DNA from: DATARH01 sp035648415
Lineage (GTDB): Bacteria; Pseudomonadota; Alphaproteobacteria; ATCC43930; CGMCC-115725
Assembly: GCA_035648415.1 (NCBI GenBank)
Contig: DASRLO010000084.1
Span: 26,960 to 90,959 of the forward strand
DNA length: 64,000 bases
Direction of reading: 5' to 3'
Part shown: one piece after another, positions 1-8,200 of the stretch
How the letters are laid out: each line of letters opens with the position of its first letter
How positions within the stretch are numbered: the first letter of the stretch is position 1
Notes under the pieces: model-generated
The model's database searches: none
What the model was told of the DNA's origin: nothing
What the model saw: the letters and a program-made list of their open reading frames with translations, nothing else
Position numbers and translations under genes: made by a program

Positions 1-423
1 AGCGAGGCGGTGAGCGCCCGCGGGCGCCCGTTCTTCGGCATCTGCGTCGGCATGCAGCTGATGGCCGACCGCGGCCGCGAGTTCGAGACCGTCGAGGGGC
101 TCCGGTGGATCGGTGGCGAGGTCGTCGCGATCGATCCCGCCGACCCGTCCTTCAAGATCCCGCACATGGGCTGGAACGAGCTTGCCCTGCGGCGTTCGCA
201 TCCGGTGTTCGACGGCGTCGGCGAGGGGACCCACACCTATTTCCTCCACAGCTATCATTTTGCCGTCGCCGACCCGGCGGATTTGCTGGCGACCGCCGAC
301 TATGCGCAGACGCTGACCGCCGCGGTGGCGCGCGACAACATGGTCGGGACCCAATTCCATCCTGAGAAAAGCCAGGAAGCGGGGCTGCGCCTTATCGCCA
401 ATTTCCTCAAATGGCGGCCATGA
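1..423 (+). CDS. hisH: Imidazole glycerol phosphate synthase, glutaminase subunit HisH (5'-truncated by window edge)
   Basis: HisH hydrolyses glutamine and passes ammonia to HisF in histidine biosynthesis. The open frame runs in from base 1, so only about the C-terminal two thirds (140 codons; the family is about 200-215 aa) is present. The class I amidotransferase nucleophile elbow GICVGMQLM carries the catalytic Cys at bases 43-45, and the His/Glu of the triad lie in GTQFHPEKSQ near the C-terminus. The stop TGA overlaps the ATG of the next gene (ATGA at 420-423), indicating translational coupling. The GTG at base 10 is internal, not the start. Confidence 0.96.
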   Translation, partial: SEAVSARGRPFFGICVGMQLMADRGREFETVEGLRWIGGEVVAIDPADPSFKIPHMGWNELALRRSHPVFDGVGEGTHTYFLHSYHFAVADPADLLATADYAQTLTAAVARDNMVGTQFHPEKSQEAGLRLIANFLKWRP

Positions 424-968
424 GCGACATCAGACCCAAGGCCAAGGTCGCGATCGAGCGCCTGATGCAATGCGCGGGCACCGACCTCGACGATCTCTGC
501 GAGGCGACCGAGGCGGCGATCGTCGAGGGCGGCGGGTTCGGCTGGCTCAAGCCGCCGCCGCGCCATGTGCTGGAGAATTACTGGAAGGGCGTGCTGCTGA
601 TCCCCGACCGCCGGCTGGTGGTCGGCCGGCTCGACGGGGCCATCGCCGGCTCGGCGCAGCTCTCGAAGGCGCCGCGCAACAACGAGGCGCAGAACTTCGC
701 CGGCACGATCACCGCCGCTTTTGTCGCGCCCTGGGCGCGCGGCCACGGCTTGGCGCGCAGCATGATCCTCGAGGTCGAACGGCTGGCGCGCGACGAATTC
801 GGCCTCGTCGTGCTCAACCTAGATCTGCGCGCCACCCAGCGCGCCGCGATCAGCCTCTACGAGGGGCTCAATTACCGGCGCTGGGGCACCCACCCGATCT
901 ACGCGCGGGTCAACGGCGAGATCGTCCCCGGCCACTATTACTATAAGCGGCTTGACGAGCAGGGCTGA
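420..968 (+). CDS. GNAT-family N-acetyltransferase inside the his operon
   Basis: A 182-aa acetyltransferase of the GNAT fold. The acetyl-CoA-binding core is recognisable around residues 95-150: an AFVAPWARGHGLARSMI segment (motif A, R/Q-x-x-G-x-G/A type) followed by an LDLRATQRAAISLYEGLNY segment typical of motif B. The start at 420 overlaps the hisH stop (ATGA). An upstream in-frame ATG at 411 is possible but lies inside hisH. The stop at 966-968 is one base before the hisA GTG, so the gene is embedded in the operon. The substrate cannot be deduced. Position suggests co-regulation with histidine synthesis but does not prove a role in it. Confidence 0.88.
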   Translation: MSDIRPKAKVAIERLMQCAGTDLDDLCEATEAAIVEGGGFGWLKPPPRHVLENYWKGVLLIPDRRLVVGRLDGAIAGSAQLSKAPRNNEAQNFAGTITAAFVAPWARGHGLARSMILEVERLARDEFGLVVLNLDLRATQRAAISLYEGLNYRRWGTHPIYARVNGEIVPGHYYYKRLDEQG

Positions 969-969
969 G

Positions 970-1707
970 GTGATCCTCTTTCCCGCGATCGATCTGAAGG
1001 GCGGCGCCTGCGTCCGGCTGGTGCGCGGCGAGATGGCGAGCGCCACCGTCTTCAACACCGACCCGGCGGCGCAGGCGCGCGACTTCGCCGCGCTCGGCTT
1101 TGGCTGGCTGCACGTGGTCGATCTCGACGGCGCCTTCGCCGGCGGCTCGGTCAACGGCGCGGCGGTTCGGGCGATCCGCCGCGCGGTCGACATGAAGATC
1201 GAATTGGGCGGCGGCATCCGCGACCGCGCGGCGATCGATTACTGGCTCGACCTCGGCATCGCGCGCGTCGTGCTCGGCACCGCGGCGCTGCGCGATCCCA
1301 CGCTGGTGCGCCGGGCCGCCAAGGACTATCCCGGCCGCGTCGTCGTCGGCATCGACGGGCGCGACGGCAAGGTCGCGGTCGAAGGCTGGGCCGAAACCAG
1401 CGAGATCGGCATCGTCGAGTTGGCGCATCGTTTCGCCGATGCCGGGGTCGCCGCGATCGTCGCCACCGACATCGCGCGCGACGGCGCGATGTCGGGCATC
1501 GACGCCGACGCGATCGCCGGGTTCGCGCGCGAGATCGGCATCCCGGTCGTCGCCTCCGGCGGCGTCTCGTCGCTCGCCGATATCGCAGCGCTCCAGGCGC
1601 GCGAAAAAGACGGCATCGCCGGCGCGATCATCGGCCGCGCGCTCTATGACGGGCGTATCGATTCGGCTGAAGCCTTGCGCGTGGCCCAAGGGACGTTGGC
1701 ATGCTGA
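970..1707 (+). CDS. hisA: ProFAR isomerase HisA
   Basis: HisA isomerises ProFAR to PRFAR, the fourth step of histidine synthesis, in the cytoplasm. This is a 245-aa TIM barrel of normal family length. The first catalytic Asp is in the N-terminal FPAIDLKGG motif and the second in VATDIARDGAMSG (about residue 170 of the barrel). Phosphate-binding glycines are in ASGGVSS. I chose the GTG at 970 because it gives the family N-terminus (M-I-L-F-P-A-I-D-L) and sits one base after the GNAT stop. A longer frame from a TTG at 952 would overlap the GNAT gene. The 3' end overlaps hisF by 7 bases. Confidence 0.96.
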   Translation: MILFPAIDLKGGACVRLVRGEMASATVFNTDPAAQARDFAALGFGWLHVVDLDGAFAGGSVNGAAVRAIRRAVDMKIELGGGIRDRAAIDYWLDLGIARVVLGTAALRDPTLVRRAAKDYPGRVVVGIDGRDGKVAVEGWAETSEIGIVELAHRFADAGVAAIVATDIARDGAMSGIDADAIAGFAREIGIPVVASGGVSSLADIAALQAREKDGIAGAIIGRALYDGRIDSAEALRVAQGTLAC

Positions 1708-2459
1708 AGATGCGCGTCATCCCGTGCCTCGACGTCAAGGACGGCCGCGTCGTCAAGGGCGTCAACTTCGTCGACCTCGCCGATGCCGGCGACCCGGTGG
1801 AGCAGGCGCAGATCTACGACCGCGAGGGGGCGGACGAACTCTGTTTCCTCGACATCACCGCCAGCAACGAGAACCGCGACACGATCTACGCCGTGGTGCG
1901 TCGCACCGCCGACCAATGCTTCATGCCGCTGACCGTCGGCGGCGGCGTGCGCACGGTCGATGACATCCGCAAGCTGCTGCTCGCCGGCACCGACAAGGTG
2001 TCGATCAACACCGCCGCCGTTTCCCGGCCCGAATTCGTCCGCGAAGCGGCGCAGAAATTCGGCAGCCAATGCATCGTCTGCGCGATCGACGCCAAACAGA
2101 CCGGCCCCGGCAAATGGGCCGTCTTCACCCATGGCGGGCGCAACCCGACCGGGATCGACGCGGTCGAATGGGCCTGCCGCCTCGCCGATTACGGCGCCGG
2201 CGAAATCCTCCTCACCTCGATGGACCGCGACGGCACCAAATCCGGCTTCGACATCGCCCTGACCCGCGCGGTCGCCGACGCGGTGCGCGTGCCGGTCATC
2301 GCCTCGGGTGGGGTCGGCACGCTCGACCACCTCGTCGAGGGCATCCGCGACGGCCACGCCACCGCGGTGCTCGCCGCCTCGATCTTCCATTTCGGCGCCT
2401 TCCGCATCTGCGAGGCGAAGGCCCACCTCGCCGCCGCCGGCGTGCCGGTAAGATCATGA
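1701..2459 (+). CDS. hisF: Imidazole glycerol phosphate synthase, cyclase subunit HisF
   Basis: HisF uses ammonia from HisH to convert PRFAR into imidazole glycerol phosphate and AICAR. The 252-aa barrel has the N-terminal RVIPCLDVKDGRVVKG motif with the first catalytic Asp, and the second Asp in CAIDAKQTGPG. TVGGGVRT and ASGGVGT are the phosphate loops. The start ATG lies within the end of hisA, as in coupled his operons. The downstream gap to hisE (111 bp) is occupied by a palindromic repeat. Confidence 0.97.
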   Translation: MLKMRVIPCLDVKDGRVVKGVNFVDLADAGDPVEQAQIYDREGADELCFLDITASNENRDTIYAVVRRTADQCFMPLTVGGGVRTVDDIRKLLLAGTDKVSINTAAVSRPEFVREAAQKFGSQCIVCAIDAKQTGPGKWAVFTHGGRNPTGIDAVEWACRLADYGAGEILLTSMDRDGTKSGFDIALTRAVADAVRVPVIASGGVGTLDHLVEGIRDGHATAVLAASIFHFGAFRICEAKAHLAAAGVPVRS

Positions 2460-2473
2460 ACGCCGCCGTTTGT

Positions 2474-2558
2474 ATTCGTCTTTCCCGCGAAAGCGGGAAC
2501 CCAGGACAAGCGACGGAGTGGTCGCCCCTGGCCCCCCGCTTGCGCGGGGGAGACGAAT
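2474..2558. repeat. Palindromic repeat, family A, copy 1 (between hisF and hisE)
   Basis: About 85 bp with outer inverted ends ATTCGTCT / AGACGAAT. The inner arms are TTTCCCGCGAAAGCGGGAAC followed by CCAGG, and on the other side CCTGG followed by CCCCCGCTTGCGCGGGGG. Close relatives occur at 16416, 32785, 33643 and 39738, with a half copy at 17819, so this is a dispersed extragenic family. Here it lies inside an operon, where a folded RNA could affect readthrough or mRNA stability between hisF and hisE (inference). Confidence 0.85.
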
Positions 2559-2570
2559 AGAGCGCGGACA

Positions 2571-2897
2571 ATGGCTGCATCCCTCGGCGCCGCCCTCGCC
2601 CGCCTCTGGCAGAGCATCGAAGCCCGGCGCGGCGCCAGCCCCGACAGCTCCTATACCGCGAAGCTGCTCGCCGCCGGCCCGGCCGCAATTGCCCGCAAGC
2701 TCGGCGAGGAAGCGCTGGAGGCGGTCATCGAGGCGGTGAAGGGCGATAAACCCGCCCTCACCCGCGAAAGCGCCGATATGCTCTATCACCTGCTGGTGCT
2801 GTGGGCCGCCGCCGGTCTTTCCCCCGACGACGTCGCGGCCGAACTCACCCGCCGCGAGGGAGTCTCGGGCCTCGCGGAAAAGCGCAGCCGCAAATAG
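2571..2897 (+). CDS. hisE: Phosphoribosyl-ATP pyrophosphatase HisE
   Basis: HisE hydrolyses PR-ATP to PR-AMP, the second step of histidine synthesis. The 108-aa protein is an all-alpha MazG-like NTP pyrophosphatase of normal length. The metal-binding E-E-x-x-E type motif is visible in KLGEEALEAVIEAVKGD, followed by RESADMLYHLLVLW with the E/D pair. It is monofunctional and not fused to HisI. It follows hisF in the same direction across a palindromic element, so it is probably the last gene of the operon. Confidence 0.95.
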   Translation: MAASLGAALARLWQSIEARRGASPDSSYTAKLLAAGPAAIARKLGEEALEAVIEAVKGDKPALTRESADMLYHLLVLWAAAGLSPDDVAAELTRREGVSGLAEKRSRK

Positions 2898-2910
2898 CTG
2901 AAGCGCCCAA

Positions 2911-3005
2911 CCCTCACCCGCCTCCCCCGATCAAGTCGAGGTCGGCCCCCTCGCCCGCTTGCGGGAGAGCGAGGCCCCGGCGCTGAGCGGCGGGAGGGTG
3001 AGGGT
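2911..3005. repeat. Palindromic repeat, family B, copy 1 (hisE / mutY convergent gap)
   Basis: Starts CCCTCACCCGCCTCCCCCGA and ends GCGGGAGGGTGAGGG, giving long complementary arms around a CCCGCTTGCGGG core. It fills the gap between the convergent ends of hisE and mutY and reaches the mutY stop codon. Related CCCTC / GAGGG elements occur at about 20071 and at the end of the window (63961). As a stable hairpin between convergent genes it could act as a two-way terminator, although there is no T-tract. Confidence 0.7.
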
Positions 3006-4057
3006 CAGTTGCGCAGCGCCGACAACGCATGCCTCACGACCTTCTTCGTCAGCGTCGGAAAGGCGTAATCCTTGAAGTGTTCGGGCCGCGCCCAAATCCC
3101 GTCGGGCGGCGATTCGCTCGTTGCCGCGAGGATCGTCAGGTCGAGCCGGAAATGGGTGAAGCCGTGTTGCACGGTGCCGGGCAGCTTGGTCCACCGCGCC
3201 GTCGCCGGCGCGGACGCCAGCGCCTCCGCCTCATTCCATTTCGCCTCGCGCCAGGGGGTCGAAGGCACTTCGATCATGCCGCCGAGCAACCCTCTTTCCT
3301 CGCGGCGGCGCAGCAGCACCGCGCCATCGGGCCGCGACAGCCAGAACACCATGCCGTGCCTGAGCGGCCGTTCCGGCTTCGCGGCGCGCGCCGGCAACTC
3401 CTCCGCGAAGCCGCTCGCTCGCGCGAGACATTCCTCGCGCCACGGGCACAAGACGCAGCGCGGCTTGCGCGGGGTGCAGATCGTCGCGCCAAGATCCATC
3501 ATCGCCTGGGCGAAATCGCCGGCCCGCCGCGCCGGCACCAGCGCCGCCGCCAGCGCGCGCAATCGCGGCTTCGCCACCGGCACCGCGTCGCGAACCGCGA
3601 ACACCCGCGCCACCACCCGCTCGACATTGCCATCGACCGCGGCCTCGCGCCGGTCGAAGGCGATCGCCGCGATCGCCGCGGCGGTGTAGTCGCCGATCCC
3701 CGGCAGCGCGCGCAGCCCGACGGCAGCGTCGGGAAACCGCCCGCCATGGCGCTCGACGACGGTGCGGGCGCAGGCATGGAGGTTGCGGGCGCGGGCGTAA
3801 TAGCCGAGCCCCTGCCATTGATGCAGCACCTCGTCGAGCGACGCCGCGGCGAGCGACGAAACATCGGGCCAGCGCGCCACGAATCGGTCAAAATAAGGCG
3901 CGACGGTGACCACCGTCGTTTGCTGCAGCATGATCTCGCTGAGCCAGACGCGGTACGGGCCGGGCTTCACCCCGGGCGGCGCGCGCCACGGCAGGTCGCG
4001 GCGGTGGCGGTCGTACCAGGCGAGCAGCGTGGTGGGTTCTGGTCGGGGCAACGGCAT
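3005..4057 (-). CDS. mutY: A/G-specific adenine glycosylase MutY
   Basis: MutY removes adenine mispaired with 8-oxoguanine. The 350-aa protein has a helix-hairpin-helix (LPGIGDYTAAAIAAIAF), the catalytic Asp in AVDGNVERVVARVFA and the [4Fe-4S] cluster spacing C-x6-C-x2-C-x5-C in CTPRKPRCVLCPWREEC. The last ~120 residues form the NUDIX-like domain (FWLSRPDGAVLL, ERGLLGGMIEVP) that reads 8-oxoG. Catalytic Glu lies in SEIMLQQT near residue 40. The start at 4057 gives the family N-terminus; an upstream extension in the frame would overlap the divergent gene entirely. The start codons of mutY and the DUF721 gene share the bases CATG at 4055-4058. Confidence 0.95.
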   Translation of the reverse strand: MPLPRPEPTTLLAWYDRHRRDLPWRAPPGVKPGPYRVWLSEIMLQQTTVVTVAPYFDRFVARWPDVSSLAAASLDEVLHQWQGLGYYARARNLHACARTVVERHGGRFPDAAVGLRALPGIGDYTAAAIAAIAFDRREAAVDGNVERVVARVFAVRDAVPVAKPRLRALAAALVPARRAGDFAQAMMDLGATICTPRKPRCVLCPWREECLARASGFAEELPARAAKPERPLRHGMVFWLSRPDGAVLLRRREERGLLGGMIEVPSTPWREAKWNEAEALASAPATARWTKLPGTVQHGFTHFRLDLTILAATSESPPDGIWARPEHFKDYAFPTLTKKVVRHALSALRN

Positions 4058-4550
4058 GGGCGAAGCGAATCTACCCGGCGACGAGGCCGCAGGCGAGCGC
4101 CGGCCCGGCTTCCGCGCCGCGGGAACCAGCATCTCGCGGCTCGTCGGCCCGATCGTGGCGCGGCACGGGGGCGGCGTCCTGGCGCGGCTCAAATCGGAAT
4201 GGACGGCGATTGCCGGACCCGATCTCGCCGCCGCGAGCTGGCCCGAGGCGCTGGGCCGCGGCGGCATCCTGAAGCTGCACGTCGCGCCCGCTAAGGCGCT
4301 CGAAATCCAGCACCGTGCGCCGCTCGTCATCGAGCGCATCAACCTGTTCTTCGGGCGTGCGGCGGTGACCCGGCTGGCGCTGGTTCAAGGACCGCTGCCG
4401 CTCGCGGCGCCGCCGCCGCGCGAACCTGCCCGCCCGCTCGTCCCCGCCGAGGCCACTGCCCTCGACCGCCAGCTTTCCGCCGTTTCCAGCCCCGAACTGC
4501 GCGACGCGCTGGCCCGGCTCGGCCGTCGCGTGATCGCTGCGCCAAAGTAA
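4056..4550 (+). CDS. DUF721 / DciA-like protein
   Basis: A 164-aa DUF721 protein. In the DciA family, members help load the replicative helicase DnaB; that role is known for the family and inferred here. The conserved segment is in residues ~25-105: an amphipathic LARLKSEWTAIAGPDLA stretch (W-x-x-I-V/A-G-x-x-L/I-A pattern), then LKLHVAPAKALEIQH and a hydrophobic-rich helix with ERINLFFG. The C-terminal part is Pro/Ala rich. The ATG at 4056 has GGGG at 4045-4048. The gene sits between mutY and a DsbA-like gene followed by smc, an order familiar in alphaproteobacteria. Confidence 0.82.
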   Translation: MGEANLPGDEAAGERRPGFRAAGTSISRLVGPIVARHGGGVLARLKSEWTAIAGPDLAAASWPEALGRGGILKLHVAPAKALEIQHRAPLVIERINLFFGRAAVTRLALVQGPLPLAAPPPREPARPLVPAEATALDRQLSAVSSPELRDALARLGRRVIAAPK

Positions 4551-4562
4551 TTCCGGCGGTGA

Positions 4563-4591
4563 TTGCGAAGCCGGGACGAACCCACTAATAT
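4563..4591 (+). promoter_or_regulatory. Candidate promoter before the DsbA-like gene
   Basis: TTGCGA (4563-4568), a 17-bp spacer and TAATAT (4586-4591), 28 bases upstream of the ATG at 4619. The -35 matches TTGACA at 4 of 6 bases and the -10 matches 4 of 6. An AAGGA ribosome-binding site follows at 4606-4610. Based on sequence pattern only. Confidence 0.35.
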
Positions 4592-4618
4592 CAACATCTG
4601 GTATGAAGGACCTGCTCG

Positions 4619-5257
4619 ATGCGTGAAATATGGTTTGCGGCGATGGCGCTCCTGTCTCTCGCCGGCGCCGCGCCGGCCTGGGCGCAAGCCCCGGCGACGG
4701 CACCGCCGGCCGCCGATTCCGGCAAGGTTCTGGCGTTGACCCCGGACGACCGGATTCTGGGCAACAAGGATGCGCCGGTCACCATCGTAGAGTACGCCTC
4801 GCTCACCTGTCCGCATTGCGCGCATTTCACCACCGAGGTGCTGCCGAAGATCAAGGAGACGTGGATCGACAACGGCAAGGCGAAGCTCGTGCTGCGCGAC
4901 TATCCGCTCGACGAGCCGGCCCTGCGCGCGGCGATGGTCGCGCGCTGCGCCCCGCCCGCCAAGTTCTACCCCTTTATCGACACGCTGTTCGCCGACCAGC
5001 AGCAATGGGGGCTCGCCAAGGACTACAAGGCGGCGCTGGCGCGGCTGGCGCTGCTCGGCGGCATGAGCAAGACCCAGTTCGACGATTGCCTTGCCGACAA
5101 GGCGGGTGAGAACAAGGTGCTGCAGAGCCGCCTCGCCGCCACCCAGCAGCTTGGCGTCAACTCGACGCCGACCTTCTTCGTCAACGGCGTCAAGTTCGAG
5201 GGCGACCCGACCGTCGAGGCGTTCGGCGCGGCGCTCGGCCGCGCCGCCGGGTCGTAA
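4619..5257 (+). CDS. DsbA-family periplasmic thiol:disulfide protein
   Basis: A 212-aa secreted thioredoxin-fold protein. Residues 1-22 are a signal peptide (basic start, hydrophobic core, AWA-QA cleavage site). The redox motif is C64-P-H-C67, the DsbA type, after TIVEYASLT, and the cis-Pro loop is NSTPTFFVNG near residue 182. The central helical insertion has the shape of DsbA/Com1-like oxidoreductases. It probably introduces or shuffles disulfides in the periplasm. No DsbB partner is in the window. It ends 7 bases before smc. The direction of its redox activity cannot be read from sequence. Confidence 0.9.
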   Translation: MREIWFAAMALLSLAGAAPAWAQAPATAPPAADSGKVLALTPDDRILGNKDAPVTIVEYASLTCPHCAHFTTEVLPKIKETWIDNGKAKLVLRDYPLDEPALRAAMVARCAPPAKFYPFIDTLFADQQQWGLAKDYKAALARLALLGGMSKTQFDDCLADKAGENKVLQSRLAATQQLGVNSTPTFFVNGVKFEGDPTVEAFGAALGRAAGS

Positions 5258-5264
5258 CGCGTCC

Positions 5265-8200
5265 ATGCAGGTCGAGCGCCTCCGCCTCGCCGGGTTCAAA
5301 TCCTTTGTCGACGCGACCGAGCTGCCGATCGAGCCCGGGCTGACCGGGATCGTCGGGCCGAACGGCTGCGGCAAGTCGAACCTGGTCGAGGCGCTGCGCT
5401 GGGTGATGGGCGAGGCGTCGGCGCGCCGGCTGCGCGGCGGCGAGATGGACGATTTGATCTTCGCCGGCTCGGCGACGCGCCCGTCGCGCAATATCGCCGA
5501 AGTATCGCTGACCATCGACAACGCCGCGCGCGAGGCGCCGTTCGCGTTCAACGACCGCGACGCGATCGAGGTGGTCCGCCGCATCGACCGCGGCTCGGGC
5601 TCGGCCTACCGGATCAACGGCCGCGACGCGCGCGCCCGCGACGTGCAGCTGCTTTTCGCCGACGCCGCGACCGGTCCGCATTCGGGCGGCATCGTCAGCC
5701 AGGGCCGGATCGGCGCGCTGATCGCCGCCAAGCCGACCGAGCGCCGCCTGCTGCTCGACGAGGCGGCCGGCACCGCCGGCCTCCACGCCCGCCGCCATGA
5801 GGCCGAGCTCAAGCTAAAGGGCGCCGAGGACAATTTGCTGCGCGTCGACGACGTGGTCGTGACGATGACCCAGCAGCTTGACGGGCTGAAGCGCCAGGCG
5901 CGGCAGGCGCAGCGCTACCGGCGCCTCTCGGAGCAGATCCGCCGCACCGAGGCGCGGCTGCTCGAAGCGCGCTGGCGCGACGCGCAGGCCGAAGCGGAGC
6001 GCATCGCCGGCGAATTGCGCGAGGCCGAGCGCGCCGTCGCCGCCGCCACCGAGCGCGCCGCCACCGCCGAGCGCCAGCGCGCCGCCGCCGAGGAAGCGCT
6101 GCCGCCGCTGCGCCTGGCCGAAGCCGCCGCCTCGGCGGCGCTGCACCGGCTCAACCATGCGCGCGAGGCGCTCGATCAGGAGCTCGCCCGCATCGCCGCC
6201 GCACGGCGCGAGGCGGCGCACCGCCGCGACCAGATCGCCGGCGACATCGCCCGCGAGGACGAGCACGTCGCCGATTCCGATGCCGCCCTCGCCCGCCTCG
6301 TCGAGGAGCGCCAGGCGCTCGAACGCGCCGAGAGCGGCGACGGCCAGGTGCGCCACGCGGCGGCCGGCGGGCTCGAACGCGCCGCCGCCGAACTCGCCGC
6401 CGCCGAAATCGGCTTGCAGCAGATGACCGAGGCTTGCGTCACCGCCGAGGCGCGGCGCAGCGGCCTCGAGCGCCGCCGCGCCGAGCTGGCCGAGCGAAGC
6501 GCCCGGCTGCGCCAGCGCCTCGACGAGAATGCCGCGCAGCGCCGCGCGCTCGGCGCTGCCGGGGTGCCGGCGGAAGCCCTGGAAGCCGCCGCCGCCGAAA
6601 TAGCCGCGACCGCCGCGCAAGCCGAGGCCGGCCGCGCCGCCGCCGCCGCAGCGGCCGAGCGCCTGACCGCCGCGCGCGCCGGCGAGGCCGCCGCGCTCGA
6701 CGCGGCGCGCGAGGCGGAGCGCCGGCTCGCCCGCTTAAAGGCGGAAGCCGAGGCGCTTGCCAGTGTCCTTGCGCCCGCCCGGACGACGGGTTCCGGCGAC
6801 CGGCCGTCGGTGCTGTCGCTGCTCGACGTGCCGCCCGGCTTCGAGGCGGCGACCGCCGCCCTCTTCGACGACGATCTCTCCGCGCCGTTGATCGAGCAAC
6901 CCGGCGATGCCGCGAGCGGTTGGGTCGCGCTGCCGCCGCTCGCCGATCCCGCCGCGCTCCCCGCGGGCGCGACGCCGCTCGCCGAGCGGATCGACGCGCC
7001 GCCCGCCCTCGCCCGCCGCCTGACCCAGGCCGGAATGGTCGCCAGCGAGGCCGAGGGCAGGGAATTGCAGCCCCGGCTCGCCGCCGGACAGAGCCTCGTC
7101 GATCGCGACGGCAGGCTGTGGCGCTGGGACGGGTTCGCGCGGCTCGCGCCGGGCGATGGCGGCGCCGCCGAGCAGTTGCGCCAGCGCAACCGGCTCGCCG
7201 CGATGACCGGCGAACTCACCGCGGCGGAACAGGAATCGCGGGCTCGCGACGCCGCGGCCGGCGCTGCCCGCGCCGAGGCGGAAGCCGCCGCCGCCGCCGA
7301 GCGCGACGCCGCCGCCGCGCTGCGCCGCGCGGAAGAGGCGCTGGCCCGCCATCGCAACGCCGAAGCGGAGCTGTCGCGCCGCGCGCTTGGCGCCGAGGCC
7401 CGCCTCGCGGCGCTGACCGACGCGGCCGACAAGCTCGCCGCCGAGCTCGCCGAAATCGAGGCGCAGGCCGCCGAGACCGGGCGCGGCCTGGCGCTGGCGC
7501 CGGACCCGGCGCTGACGCGCGCCGGGCTCGACGGCGCGCGCGCCGAGACGGCGGCGGCGCGGCGGCACGAAAGCGCAGCCCAGGCAGAGATCGCCCGGCT
7601 GGCGCAGGAGAGCGAATCGCGCCGCCGGCGCATCGCATCGGTCGGCGCCGAGGCGCAGTCATGGCGGCAGCGCCGCGAGCGCGCGCTGGCTCAGCGCCAA
7701 ACCTTGACCGACCGCCAGGCGACGCTCGCCGCCGAACTGGCCGCGCTTGCCGCGCGCCCCGCGGCCGTCGCCGGCGAGATCGCGGCGCTCGCCGAACGGA
7801 TCGCGCTCGCTGCCGCCCATCGCCGCGACGCGGCCGATGCGCTGGCTGTCGGCGAAACCCGGCTGCGCGACGCCGGTGACGCCTCGCGCCAGGCCGAGCA
7901 GGGCCTGTCGGCGGCGCGCGAGGCGCGGGCACGCTGCGAGGTCCGCCGCGACGCCGCCGCCGAGGCGTTGGTCCGGCTGCGTGACGACATCGGCAACCGG
8001 CTCGAAACTCTGCCCGAGGCGCTCGGCGAGCTGGCCGCTGGCGATGACGAGCCGGCGGACCCGGCGCAGCTCGACGCGCGGCTCGACCGCCTGACGCGGG
8101 AACGCGACGCGATCGGCCCGGTCAACCTCGTCGCCGAACGCGAGGCCGAGGAGGTCGAGGCGCGCGTCGCCTCGCTGCGGCACGAGCGCGACGAACTGAC

